Assembly (NCBI RefSeq): GCF_014199295.1
Contig: NZ_JACIJH010000004.1
Span: forward strand, 1-64,000
DNA from: Sphingopyxis panaciterrulae
GTDB lineage: Bacteria; Pseudomonadota; Alphaproteobacteria; Sphingomonadales; Sphingomonadaceae
Length of the DNA: 64,000 bases
Reading direction: 5' to 3'
Shown: positions 23,669-32,290 of the stretch, piece by piece
How positions within the stretch are numbered: the stretch's first letter is position 1
Layout of the letters: every line of letters starts with the position of its first letter
Program-made: the position numbers and the translations under genes
The notes under the pieces: model-generated
Seen by the model: the letters and a program-made list of their open reading frames with translations, nothing else
Told to the model about the DNA's origin: nothing
Databases searched by the model: none

Positions 23669-23755
23669 GGCAATTTCCTGTTGCAAGAAAATTGCCACAT
23701 CCGGTGGTCCGGTCTGCGGCAGGATATGGGGTTAACCCCCTCGGGAGATCGGAAT

Positions 23756-23926
23756 TCAGTTGGGGTAGCGGTGTCGCTCGGTAACGTCGACCTGAACCAG
23801 CCGTCCGTCGTGCACGGTCAACTGAATTGCTCCGAAACGAAGCTTGTCCAAGGCTTCCAATACCGTCTGCACCGCTCGCGCCGTGGGGTCACGCTCCTCC
23901 TTGGGCTGCAGTTTCGGCGTGGTCAT
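23756..23926 (-). CDS. yezD: YezD family (DUF2292) small protein
   Basis: A 56-residue protein of the DUF2292/YezD family. Its core VQTVLEALDKLRFGAIQLTVHDGRLVQVDVTER contains the conserved RFG and DGRxVQ pattern. YezD proteins occur beside sulfate, sulfonate and cysteine genes in many bacteria, but their biochemical role is not known to me. A GGGAGTG ribosome site precedes the ATG. It is the first gene of a probable two-gene operon with the TonB receptor. A sigma-70-like promoter lies just upstream. Confidence 0.82.
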   Translation of the reverse strand: MTTPKLQPKEERDPTARAVQTVLEALDKLRFGAIQLTVHDGRLVQVDVTERHRYPN

Positions 23927-23959
23927 GTCATCACTCCCCTATCAGTTGAGTCGGGATTA

Positions 23960-23987
23960 AGATTATTCCTATCGTTTAAGTTGACAA
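23960..23987 (-). promoter_or_regulatory. candidate promoter of yezD/TonB-receptor operon
   Basis: On the minus strand TTGTCA (-35) and TAATCT (-10) are separated by 16 bases, in an AT-rich patch 34 bases upstream of the yezD start. It is the best sigma-70 match in this gap. No Fur- or Cys-type operator was recognised. Confidence 0.45.
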
Positions 23988-24123
23988 TGATTGTTTTGCT
24001 TTCCGCGATCAAAGGACAGGTTCTCACGGCGAACGGGTTCCGTTAAAAACCCGCGCGGCGACCGGCCGCCCGAGCGCGAAGCCCGATTGCGCGCGCGGCG
24101 ATGTGCTGGCAAAGGCACTGACG

Positions 24124-25128
24124 ATGAGCAAATTGAACGACCTGATGGCGCGCGGGACCGAGCTTCTCGGCAGCGATTACGCCATTCTCTGCGGCGCGAT
24201 GAGCTGGGTTTCGGAACGCCATCTCGTCAGCGCGATCAGCAACGCCGGCGGGTTCGGCGTCATAGCCTGCGGTGCGATGACCCCCGAACTGCTCGATACC
24301 GAGATCGCGGCGACGAAAGAACTCGCGACGCGCAATTTCGGCGTCAACCTTATCACCATGCACCCCCAGCTCCTCGAGTTGATCGAGGTGTGCGCAAAAC
24401 ATGGCGTCGGCCATGTCGTGCTCGCCGGGGGCCTGCCACCCAAGGGCAGCCTCGAGGCGATCAAGGCCTCGGGCGCGAAGGTCATCTGCTTCGCGCCGAC
24501 CCTTGCGCTCGCGAAGAAGCTGATGCGCTCGGGCGTCGATGCGCTGGTGATCGAGGGGATGGAGGCGGGCGGCCATATCGGCCCCGTCTCGACCAGCGTG
24601 CTCGCGCAGGAAATCCTCCCTGAACTCGCGCAAGACCTGCCGATCTTCGTCGCCGGCGGCATCGGCCGCGGCGAAGCGATCGCGGGCTATCTGGAGATGG
24701 GCGCGTCGGGCGTCCAACTCGGTACCCGCTTCGTCTGCGCCAGCGAGAGCATCGCCCACCCCAATTTCAAGAAGGCTTTTATCCGCGCGTCGGCGCGCGA
24801 CGCGATCACGAGCGTCCAGATCGACCCGCGCCTGCCGGTCATCCCCGTCCGTGCGCTCAAGAACAACGGTACCGAGGCCTTTACCGCAAAGCAGCGCGAA
24901 GTCGCGAATCTGCTCGACGCGGGCGATGTCGACATGCTGGAAGCCCAGCTTCAGATCGAGCATTATTGGGCCGGGGCGCTCCGCCGCGCCGTCATCGATG
25001 GCGATGTCGAGGGCGGTTCGTTAATGGCAGGGCAATCTGTAGGTATGGTAACGCAGGAGGAAAGCGTGGCCGATATCATCGCAGCTTTGGTGCAACAGGC
25101 CGACGCCGCCTTGCACGCTCGGGGTTGA
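24124..25128 (+). CDS. nitronate monooxygenase-like NAD(P)H flavin oxidoreductase
   Basis: A 334-residue FMN enzyme with a TIM-barrel of the 2-nitropropane dioxygenase/FabK type. Typical motifs are PILCGAMSWV-like AILCGAMSWV at the N terminus, AGGFGVIACG, FAPTLALAKK, EGMEAGGHIGP, FVAGGIGRGEAIAGYLEMGA and GVQLGTRFV. Such enzymes oxidise nitronates or act as enoyl reductases or quinone reductases; the sequence does not decide. The start at 24124 follows AAAGG and omits seven poorly supported upstream codons. A lipoprotein gene follows 32 bases later. Confidence 0.87.
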   Translation: MSKLNDLMARGTELLGSDYAILCGAMSWVSERHLVSAISNAGGFGVIACGAMTPELLDTEIAATKELATRNFGVNLITMHPQLLELIEVCAKHGVGHVVLAGGLPPKGSLEAIKASGAKVICFAPTLALAKKLMRSGVDALVIEGMEAGGHIGPVSTSVLAQEILPELAQDLPIFVAGGIGRGEAIAGYLEMGASGVQLGTRFVCASESIAHPNFKKAFIRASARDAITSVQIDPRLPVIPVRALKNNGTEAFTAKQREVANLLDAGDVDMLEAQLQIEHYWAGALRRAVIDGDVEGGSLMAGQSVGMVTQEESVADIIAALVQQADAALHARG

Positions 25129-25160
25129 CGCCGCATGTTGCTGCGGCTGGGGAGAGCATA

Positions 25161-25931
25161 ATGAATTCGTCGCGTAAAATCATGGTTGTCGGGCTGCTGG
25201 CGAGCGTCGCCGCTTGCGCTCCCAAGCCGCCGCCGCCACCGCCTCCCCCACCCGAACCCGTCGTCATCGTCGTACCCCCGCGCCCGACCCCGCCGAACCA
25301 GGCGTCGCTGACCCAGATCCTGCCGATGCGTGGGCTCGACGGGCGCTTCGTGACCATGAACAGCAATATTTCGGGCGACAGGGCCTTCTGGCAATTGAAG
25401 ATCGCACTCAACGTCGCGGCGATCGGGTGCCGCGGCATCGAGGAACCGACACTCGTTGCGGCCTACAACAACATCATCAAGACACACGCCAAGCCGATCA
25501 AGTCGACCGAAAAAACCGTGATCGCCGACCTTCGCAAGGAAACCGGCACCAACGGGATCGCCGCGCGCGACAAATTGTCGACGAAACTTTTCAACTATTT
25601 CGCGCAGCCGCCAGCCCAGCGAAGCTTCTGCAGCCGCGCCAATGAAATTGCGCAGATCGTTTCTTCGACACCGAGCGCGCAGGTGGTCGAGCAGGCGCCG
25701 GCCAACCTCGCGAAGCTCGATGAGCCCTTCGTCGATTTCTATGAATCCTATGCCAAATATCAGGCCGAGGTCGCGGCGTGGGATGCCAAATATGCACCGC
25801 CCCCGGTGATGACGACCCCGACGCCGGCCTCCGTCATCCCTGTCGGCCCGGTCGATCCCGCAGCCGTTGGCCCGGTGGACGCAGAAGCCACCACGACCGC
25901 CGCAGTCGCTTCGTCAGCCGACGGAGTCTGA
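25161..25931 (+). CDS. proline-rich lipoprotein, unknown function
   Basis: A 256-residue protein with a lipoprotein signal peptide: MNSSRKIMVVGLLASVAAC gives a lipobox with Cys19. A stretch of about nine Pro follows directly (KPPPPPPPPPEP), which could span periplasm or peptidoglycan. The central region (about 50-190) is helical with two Cys (GCRGIEE and SFCSRAN) that could form a disulfide. The C terminus is rich in Pro, Ala, Val and Thr. It has a GGAGAG ribosome site. It sits between the flavin oxidoreductase and ptsP. I do not recognise the domain. Confidence 0.75.
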   Translation: MNSSRKIMVVGLLASVAACAPKPPPPPPPPPEPVVIVVPPRPTPPNQASLTQILPMRGLDGRFVTMNSNISGDRAFWQLKIALNVAAIGCRGIEEPTLVAAYNNIIKTHAKPIKSTEKTVIADLRKETGTNGIAARDKLSTKLFNYFAQPPAQRSFCSRANEIAQIVSSTPSAQVVEQAPANLAKLDEPFVDFYESYAKYQAEVAAWDAKYAPPPVMTTPTPASVIPVGPVDPAAVGPVDAEATTTAAVASSADGV

Positions 25932-26024
25932 CCCGACCCGGCGGAGACCGCGCCGCGAAAGAGATGAACGGCAGCCGCGCGCAGCAATGGCGCTCGGCTG
26001 CGGCATCTGTTAGCAGGGGTGTCG

Positions 26025-28322
26025 ATGACGAACGCCCCGCCACCTCCCACGACCGCCGCCCAGTCCGCCCGCACCATCCTGACCCGCCTGCACGAAGTGA
26101 TGGCGTCGCGAACGAACGCCCAGGGCAAGCTCAACCAGGTCGTCGGGATCATCGGCGAATGCCTGAACAGCGAAGTCTGCTCCATCTATCTCTTGCGCGG
26201 CGGCTCGCTCGAGCTTTTCGCGACCCGCGGCCTCAAGCAGGAAGCGGTCCATGTGACGCGGCTTGCGCTCGGCGAGGGCCTTGTCGGCATGATCGCCGAG
26301 CAGATCGAGACGCTGAACCTCGACGAAGCCGCCGCGCACCCCGACTTTTCCTATCGCCCCGAAACGGGCGAGGAATTGTTCCACAGCTTTGCCGGTGTCC
26401 CGATCATTCGGCGCGAGCGGGCGGTCGGCGTGCTCTGCGTCCAGCACAGCGATCCGCGCCGCTATGAAGAGATAGAGATCGAAACGCTGCAGACCGTGGC
26501 GATGGTGCTGTCCGAACTGATCGCCAACGCCGATCTGGTCGACACCGCCGCGCGCATCGATGCGGCGGAGGCGGACCAGTCGGCGCAGCGCCTGTCGGGG
26601 CAGAAGCTGGTCAACGGCATGGGCGCGGGCATCGCCGTTTTCCACCAGCCGCGCATCACCATCGAACATACGGTCGCCGACGACATCGAGGCCGAGCGGC
26701 ACCGCGTCTATGCCGCCTTCGACAAGATGCGCGAGCAGATCGACCGCATGGCGAGCCAGGCCGAATTCGGCATTGGCGGCGAGCATGAGGAGGTGCTCGA
26801 AACCTACAAGATGTTCGCCTATGACGAGGGCTGGTCGCGGCGGATCAACGAGGCGATCGACAGCGGCCTGACCGCAGAGGCGGCGATCGAGCGGGTCCAG
26901 CAGCGCACCAGAATGCGAATGCGCCAGATCGACGACCCGCTGCTGCGCGACCGCATGCACGACCTGGAAGATCTGTCGAACCGCCTGATCCGCATCGTGT
27001 CGGGCCAGATGGGGACCGCGGCGCAGATGGGCCTGCGGCAGGATTCGATCCTGATCGCGCGCAATCTCGGCCCCGCCGAACTGCTCGAATATGATCGCCG
27101 CCGGCTGAAGGGCGTGGTGCTGGAGGAAGGATCGCTGACCGCCCACGTCATCATCGTCGCGCGCGCGATGGGGGTGCCGGTGATTGGCCGCGTCCGCGAC
27201 GTGCGCACCTCGATCCGCGAGGGCGACCTGCTGCTGCTCGACGCCGCCGCCGGCACGGTGCAGGTGCGGCCGACCGCCGCGATGCTTGACGCCTTCGAAG
27301 CCAAGCTCGAAATTTCCCAGAAGCGGCGCGCCGATCTCGCCGCGCTGCGCGACCTGCCCGCGGTCACCAGGGACGGCGTTACGATCGAGTTGATGATCAA
27401 CGCGGGGTTGCGCGAGGATATTGCCGCGCTCGACCTGACCGGCGCGCGCGGCATCGGCCTGTTCCGCACCGAATTCCAGTTCCTCGTCTCGGCCACCCTG
27501 CCGCAGCGCGAGCGGCAGCAGCGCCTCTATCGCGACGTGCTCGATGCGGCGGGCGACCGCCCGGTGATCTTCCGCACCGTCGACATCGGGGGCGACAAGG
27601 CGCTGCCCTATATGAACGTCGACGAGAATGCGCTCGAAGAGAATCCGGCGATGGGTTGGCGCGCCCTGCGCCTGGCGCTCGAACGCGAGGGTTTGCTGAA
27701 GGTCCAGGCGCGCGCGCTGATGGAGGCGGCCGCCGGTCGCACCCTCAACGTCATGTTCCCGATGGTATCGGAGCCGTGGGAATATGAAGCGGCGCGCAAC
27801 CTGTTCGTCGGCCAGCGCGCCTGGCTCGCCAGCCGCGGCAAGAAGCTGCCGGCCGCGATCCGCTATGGCGCGATGCTCGAGGTGCCGGGACTGGCCGAGA
27901 CGCTCGACCTGCTTCTGCCACATCTCGATTTCCTGTCGATCGGCACCAACGACCTGACCCAGTTCCTCTTCGCCGCCGACCGCGCGCACCCCCGGCTCGC
28001 CGAGCGCTATGACTGGCTCTCGCCGACCGTGATGCGCTTTATCGCACGGGTGGTGAAGACGGTCGACGGCAGCAAGGTCGCGCTCGGCGTCTGCGGCGAG
28101 ATGGGTGGGCGGCCGCTCGAGGCGATGGCCCTGCTCGGCGCGGGGATCGAGCGACTGTCGATCACCCCGGCGGGCGTCGGCCCTGTAAAAGCCATGATCC
28201 GTTCGCTCGATCTCGGTGCGCTCCGCACCGATATGCCCGCGATGCTGGCGCGGCCGGCCGCGGACCCGCGGGGGCAATATCGGGCATGGGCGGAGTCCAA
28301 TGGGGTGGACCTGGGGGACTGA
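26025..28322 (+). CDS. ptsP: PEP-protein phosphotransferase of the nitrogen PTS (EI-Ntr)
   Basis: The 765-residue first enzyme of the regulatory PTS-Ntr phosphorelay transfers phosphate from PEP to NPr. An N-terminal GAF domain (about 30-165), where glutamine or 2-oxoglutarate acts in relatives, precedes the enzyme I region. The phosphorylated histidine is His374 in GSLTAHVIIVARAMG. The C-terminal PEP-binding barrel has GIGLFRTEFQFL, FRTVDIGGDKALPYM, IGTNDLTQFLFAADR and the catalytic Cys in VCGEMGG. ATG 26025 is preferred over GTG 26019 because of spacing from AGCAGGGG. It is normally next to lysC in related genomes; here it is separated. Confidence 0.94.
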   Translation: MTNAPPPPTTAAQSARTILTRLHEVMASRTNAQGKLNQVVGIIGECLNSEVCSIYLLRGGSLELFATRGLKQEAVHVTRLALGEGLVGMIAEQIETLNLDEAAAHPDFSYRPETGEELFHSFAGVPIIRRERAVGVLCVQHSDPRRYEEIEIETLQTVAMVLSELIANADLVDTAARIDAAEADQSAQRLSGQKLVNGMGAGIAVFHQPRITIEHTVADDIEAERHRVYAAFDKMREQIDRMASQAEFGIGGEHEEVLETYKMFAYDEGWSRRINEAIDSGLTAEAAIERVQQRTRMRMRQIDDPLLRDRMHDLEDLSNRLIRIVSGQMGTAAQMGLRQDSILIARNLGPAELLEYDRRRLKGVVLEEGSLTAHVIIVARAMGVPVIGRVRDVRTSIREGDLLLLDAAAGTVQVRPTAAMLDAFEAKLEISQKRRADLAALRDLPAVTRDGVTIELMINAGLREDIAALDLTGARGIGLFRTEFQFLVSATLPQRERQQRLYRDVLDAAGDRPVIFRTVDIGGDKALPYMNVDENALEENPAMGWRALRLALEREGLLKVQARALMEAAAGRTLNVMFPMVSEPWEYEAARNLFVGQRAWLASRGKKLPAAIRYGAMLEVPGLAETLDLLLPHLDFLSIGTNDLTQFLFAADRAHPRLAERYDWLSPTVMRFIARVVKTVDGSKVALGVCGEMGGRPLEAMALLGAGIERLSITPAGVGPVKAMIRSLDLGALRTDMPAMLARPAADPRGQYRAWAESNGVDLGD

Positions 28323-28347
28323 GGCGAACGAGAGGTCGCAGGCCGGC

Positions 28348-30072
28348 TCAGAGCGGTTCGACGCGGCACCCCGACCGGCTCAGGCTGGCGGCAAGCTGCC
28401 AGTTTTCAACCTCGGCCGACGCCGATGGCGCGGTGTTGAAATAGGCGGTGATCGGTTTCAGCGCCGCCGGTCCGACCAACGCGATCGATGGGTTGGCGGC
28501 GCATATCTGCGCTTGAAGCACCGGATCGAGCTTTTCGCGCACCAGCCTGATGGGACGATGGTGGAGAAAGGGATCGTTGCGCACAAGGTCGATGGAATAG
28601 GGCGCATCATCGGTGCCTATCACGACATAATCGACCGGGGCCATGTCGATGCGATCCGACACGTCGGCAAAGGACGCATAGAAGAGATGCGACATCCAGG
28701 CCTGCAGAGGCAATAGCACAAGGCAACTTGCCGCGGTGGTGCGCAGCAGCAAGGGACGCCAACGATTCAGGGTATCGCCGAGCGAAACCCAGCCGTAGAC
28801 GGCGAGCAGAATGAAATTGCCGATCAGGCCGTGGGTGTTGCGATAGCCGAGGCCATGGCCCTGAATGGGCTGAATCGCGAGACGCGCAAGAAGCGTCACG
28901 ATGATGCCGCCAAGCAGCGCCGCCGCCAGGCGATCGCGGCGTGCGGCCCGGACACCGAGCAGAAACAGCGGCAGCAGCAACAGATGCTGCCACGTCACCA
29001 TACGGAACAGATTGGCGATCATGTTGAAGCGCATATCGTCGGCGGCACTGAAAACGCCCGCCATGCGCCGGAAATAGCTGGCGCCGCCCGATCCGTCGGC
29101 CGGCAGCGGACCGTTGAGGGTCAGCGTCGATATCCCATAGATCCAATCCTGCCAGAACAGCCCGATCGCCAGATAGCCGAGCGCGTAGAAAGCCGCGCGT
29201 CCCCACTCCTTCCGCAACAGGAGGAGGAACAATATGGGCGCCGCGAACAGCGGATGATAATGAATTTGATGCAAGCCGACCGCGAAAAGCCCCAGCGTGA
29301 GTGCGACTATATCTGCCCACCAGCGGCGTCGCAGGACGAGCCACAACCAGAACAGATTGACCGTCAGATGCGCTGGCATGGCATAGGCGGTCATGCCGTT
29401 CAGCCATATCTGCCCCGTCCCGGCATAGAGCAGCAAGGCGACGACGGCCGCCTCGCGATTTTCAGGCCAGATGCGCCGCGCGCAGGCCCAAAGCGCGAGC
29501 GCGCCCAGGAGCGTCAACAGCGGACCGGTCAGGGTCGGTACGGCGACCCAGCCGACCAGGGCTCGAAGCGCGGCGTTAACCGGCAGATAGGCTGACGCCC
29601 ATGCTTCACGGTGGTCGGTGATGAACATATACATCGTGTTGAGCGCATCGGCATGATCCCACCATTGTGCCGGGAGCGGCGCGACAAGCTGTCCCTTTGC
29701 CAGAATGGCGGCGTCGAAATTCGCCAGTCGCTCATCGGCGCTGAGGTCATAAGCCGAGAGAATCCAATAATGGCCGGCCAGCGTCGCGAGCATCATCGCC
29801 GCGCCCACCGCCAGCGCCAGTCGCCATGATGCGTCGAAAGCGGTCTGGCGACCGGCGAGCCCGCGCAGGCAGGCTATCAACAGCAAGGCCCCGGCGATCA
29901 GAAGCCACTGATCCTGTCGCTGCAGATACCAGGGACCGAGCCCGGGAACGGATAGCAGCGCCGCCGCCGCCACCCCGCAAGCCGCGACCCCGATCGCATA
30001 GCGCGGAAGCGGGGACAGCAGGCGCGAGGATAGCGCGGCCCCCGCGGGGTTCCTTGTGGCATAGGGGTCCAT
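28348..30072 (-). CDS. polytopic membrane protein, GT-C glycosyltransferase-like
   Basis: A 574-residue protein with about 12 hydrophobic segments and a periplasmic-type C-terminal domain of about 110 residues. A large first loop contains SADERLANFDAAILAKGQLVAPLP, placed like the Asp-Glu loop motif of GT-C mannosyltransferases (PMT/ArnT family), which use lipid-linked sugars. Internal HQIHYHPLFAAP and WLNGMTAYAMPAHL resemble such enzymes too. The start at 30072 follows AGGAGG. It converges with ptsP. Substrate is unknown, and the assignment to GT-C rests on topology and the DE loop only. Confidence 0.65.
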   Translation of the reverse strand: MDPYATRNPAGAALSSRLLSPLPRYAIGVAACGVAAAALLSVPGLGPWYLQRQDQWLLIAGALLLIACLRGLAGRQTAFDASWRLALAVGAAMMLATLAGHYWILSAYDLSADERLANFDAAILAKGQLVAPLPAQWWDHADALNTMYMFITDHREAWASAYLPVNAALRALVGWVAVPTLTGPLLTLLGALALWACARRIWPENREAAVVALLLYAGTGQIWLNGMTAYAMPAHLTVNLFWLWLVLRRRWWADIVALTLGLFAVGLHQIHYHPLFAAPILFLLLLRKEWGRAAFYALGYLAIGLFWQDWIYGISTLTLNGPLPADGSGGASYFRRMAGVFSAADDMRFNMIANLFRMVTWQHLLLLPLFLLGVRAARRDRLAAALLGGIIVTLLARLAIQPIQGHGLGYRNTHGLIGNFILLAVYGWVSLGDTLNRWRPLLLRTTAASCLVLLPLQAWMSHLFYASFADVSDRIDMAPVDYVVIGTDDAPYSIDLVRNDPFLHHRPIRLVREKLDPVLQAQICAANPSIALVGPAALKPITAYFNTAPSASAEVENWQLAASLSRSGCRVEPL

Positions 30073-30200
30073 ATCGCGTCCCTCCTGCCCGAACATGCTT
30101 GATTTTACGTTAACCCTGTTTCGCGCCGAGAGTCATATTGATCTAGCCGAGCAGCATGAGTTCATGATATGTTCCCATGGCAATCGAAAGGATATTCGTC

Positions 30201-30608
30201 ATGACATCTCCGTCTCGCGCCACCGGCCGCTGCCATTGCGGAAACATTCATTATTCGATGCCGACCGAAGTCGTTCATCATGCCCTGTGCCATTGCAGCG
30301 ATTGCCGCCGCCATGCCGGGGCACCGCTCGTCGGCTGGGGTCTGGTCGGGCAGGATGCGCTCGAGGTCAGCGGGACTCCGAAAATCTATGCATCGTCCGA
30401 GCATGGCCGCCGCCATTTCTGCGGCGAATGCGGCACCGGCCTCTTCTACACCAACGAGGCGATTTTCCCCGGCCAGATCGACGTCCAGACCGCGACGCTC
30501 GACGACCCCGACCTGATCCCGGCGCAGGTGCAGATCCAGACCGCCGAGCGCATCGGCTGGATGGAAAAGCTCGACCAGATGCCGAGTTTCGAACGCTATC
30601 CGGGTTAA
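30201..30608 (+). CDS. GFA (glutathione-dependent formaldehyde-activating) family protein
   Basis: A 135-residue CENP-V/GFA-fold protein. Zinc-ligand cysteines occur as CHCGNIHY near residue 11, CHCSDCRRHAG near residue 30 and FCGECGTGLF near residue 71. The family includes glutathione-dependent formaldehyde-activating enzyme but most members have no proven substrate. The start at 30201 has AAAGGA at good spacing. Its TAA overlaps the stop codon of the convergent yjbR-like gene. Confidence 0.87.
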   Translation: MTSPSRATGRCHCGNIHYSMPTEVVHHALCHCSDCRRHAGAPLVGWGLVGQDALEVSGTPKIYASSEHGRRHFCGECGTGLFYTNEAIFPGQIDVQTATLDDPDLIPAQVQIQTAERIGWMEKLDQMPSFERYPG

Positions 30609-30958
30609 GGCCGCGGCCCGAAGGCCTCGCGCTGCGCCTTCTTCGCGCGGTCCCACCAGGCGCGGCGGATGACGTCGGCGACCCGGTCGGGATCGGGCGC
30701 GCCATAGCGCACGAGGAGGCCCGGCCAGCCTTCATAGTGCGGTGTCTGCCAGAAGCTGTCGGGGTCGGTTTCGAGAAGAAGCTCCTTCTCCTCATGCGGC
30801 GCCATGACGTGGAAGCTGCCCTCTTCGCGCCCCGGCGAGACGAAGGCCTTGCCGTTCACCTTCGGGCAGGGCGTGCCATAGAAAGGGGCCATTTCGACAT
30901 CGGGCAGCGCGCAGGCGAAAGCGACGACCTCGTCCCAATTGTCGAAACGGCGCGTCAT
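30605..30958 (-). CDS. MmcQ/YjbR family protein
   Basis: A 117-residue protein of the MmcQ/YjbR (DUF419) family, a CyaY-like fold with a presumed DNA-binding role. Family features are FACALPDVEMAPFYGTPCPKVNGKAF near the N terminus and TPHYEGWPGLLVRYG in the second half. The start codon overlaps the rarA stop by four bases (ATGA), so it is translationally coupled as the last gene of a glycosyltransferase-rarA-yjbR unit. Its stop overlaps that of the GFA gene on the other strand. Confidence 0.83.
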   Translation of the reverse strand: MTRRFDNWDEVVAFACALPDVEMAPFYGTPCPKVNGKAFVSPGREEGSFHVMAPHEEKELLLETDPDSFWQTPHYEGWPGLLVRYGAPDPDRVADVIRRAWWDRAKKAQREAFGPRP

Positions 30959-32286
30959 TCGCCGTCCCTCCGTTCGCGCCGCCGCTCGTCCCACCAGGCT
31001 AGTCGTTCGGCGATGCGCTTTTCGAAACCGCGGTCGACGGGGCGATAGAAGGTCGCCGGCTCCATCTCGGCGGGCCAATAATTGTCGCCCGAAAAGCCTT
31101 CGGGTGCATCATGATCGTAGCTGTAGCCGGCGCCATAGCCGAGATCCTTCATCAGCTTCGTCGGCGCGTTGAGAATGTTCGCGGGCGGCGCAAGGCTGCC
31201 GGTGTCGCGCGCCGCGGCCCACGCCGCCTTCTGCGCGGCATAGGCGGCGTTCGATTTGGGCGCGGTCGCGCAATAGAGGCACGCCTGCACGATCGCCAAC
31301 TCGCCCTCGGGCGATCCGAGGAACTGGAAGGCATCCTTCGCGGCAAGGCACTGGACGAGCGCCTGCGGGTCGGCGAGCCCGATGTCCTCACTCGCGAAGC
31401 GGGTGATGCGGCGCAGCACGTAGAGCGGCTCCTCCCCCGCCACGAGCATCCGCGCCAGCCAGTAGAGCGACGCCTGCGGGTCCGAGCCGCGCATCGCCTT
31501 GTGCAGCGCCGAAATGAGATTGTAGTGGCCGTCGCGGTCCTTGTCATAGACCGGCATGCGGCGATGCAGGAATTGCGCGAGTTCGGCGGGATCGAGCGGC
31601 GCGTCGATCGCGGCGGCGAACAAGGTCTCGACCTGGTTGAGCAGGAAGCGGCCGTCGCCGTCGGCGCTGGCGATCAGCGCGGCGCGGGCGTCGGCGGTGA
31701 CCGGCAGCGGCCGCCCGACCTCGGTCTCGGCGCGCTCGACCAGCGTTTCGAGCGCGGCTTCGTCGAGGCGGTGCAGCACCAGCACCTGCGCCCGGCTGAG
31801 CAGCGCGGCGTTGAGCGCGAAGCTGGGGTTTTCGGTCGTGGCGCCGACGAGCACGACCGTGCCGCGCTCGACGAAGGGCAGGAAGCCGTCCTGTTGCGCG
31901 CGATTGAAGCGGTGTATCTCGTCGACGAACAGCAGGGTGCGCTTGCCCGCCGCCGCCATCTTCTCGGCATCGGCAAAGGCCTTCTTGAGGTCGGCGACCC
32001 CCGAGAAGACCGCCGACAGCGGCGCGAAGCGCATCCCGACCGCCTCGGCGAGCAGGCGGGCGATCGTCGTCTTGCCGGTGCCCGGCGGGCCCCAGAGGAT
32101 GATCGACGACAATTGCCCCGCCGCGACCATGCGGCCGATCGCGCCGTCGGGGCCGGTCAGATGCTCCTGCCCCACCACCTCGGCGAGACTGTTGGGGCGC
32201 AGCCGCTCGGCGAGCGGCGCCGGGCCGGCAGCCCCGTTGTCGGGTGTCGCCGCCGGGGTGTCGTCGCCGAACAGGTCCGCCGCCAT
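30955..32286 (-). CDS. rarA: replication-associated recombination protein A (AAA+ ATPase)
   Basis: A 443-residue RarA/MgsA/WRNIP1-type ATPase acting at stalled replication forks. Walker A is GPPGTGKT at residues 66-73, Walker B is LLFVDEIHRFN, and sensor 1 is GATTENPSF. The C-terminal half has the family-specific helical and MgsA domains (HYNLISALHKAMRGSDP, ASEDIGLADPQA, LGYGAGYSYDHD). It begins four bases after the glycosyltransferase gene and overlaps the yjbR-like gene. Cytoplasmic. Length matches the family. Confidence 0.95.
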   Translation of the reverse strand: MAADLFGDDTPAATPDNGAAGPAPLAERLRPNSLAEVVGQEHLTGPDGAIGRMVAAGQLSSIILWGPPGTGKTTIARLLAEAVGMRFAPLSAVFSGVADLKKAFADAEKMAAAGKRTLLFVDEIHRFNRAQQDGFLPFVERGTVVLVGATTENPSFALNAALLSRAQVLVLHRLDEAALETLVERAETEVGRPLPVTADARAALIASADGDGRFLLNQVETLFAAAIDAPLDPAELAQFLHRRMPVYDKDRDGHYNLISALHKAMRGSDPQASLYWLARMLVAGEEPLYVLRRITRFASEDIGLADPQALVQCLAAKDAFQFLGSPEGELAIVQACLYCATAPKSNAAYAAQKAAWAAARDTGSLAPPANILNAPTKLMKDLGYGAGYSYDHDAPEGFSGDNYWPAEMEPATFYRPVDRGFEKRIAERLAWWDERRRERRDGE

Positions 32287-32290
32287 CGTC

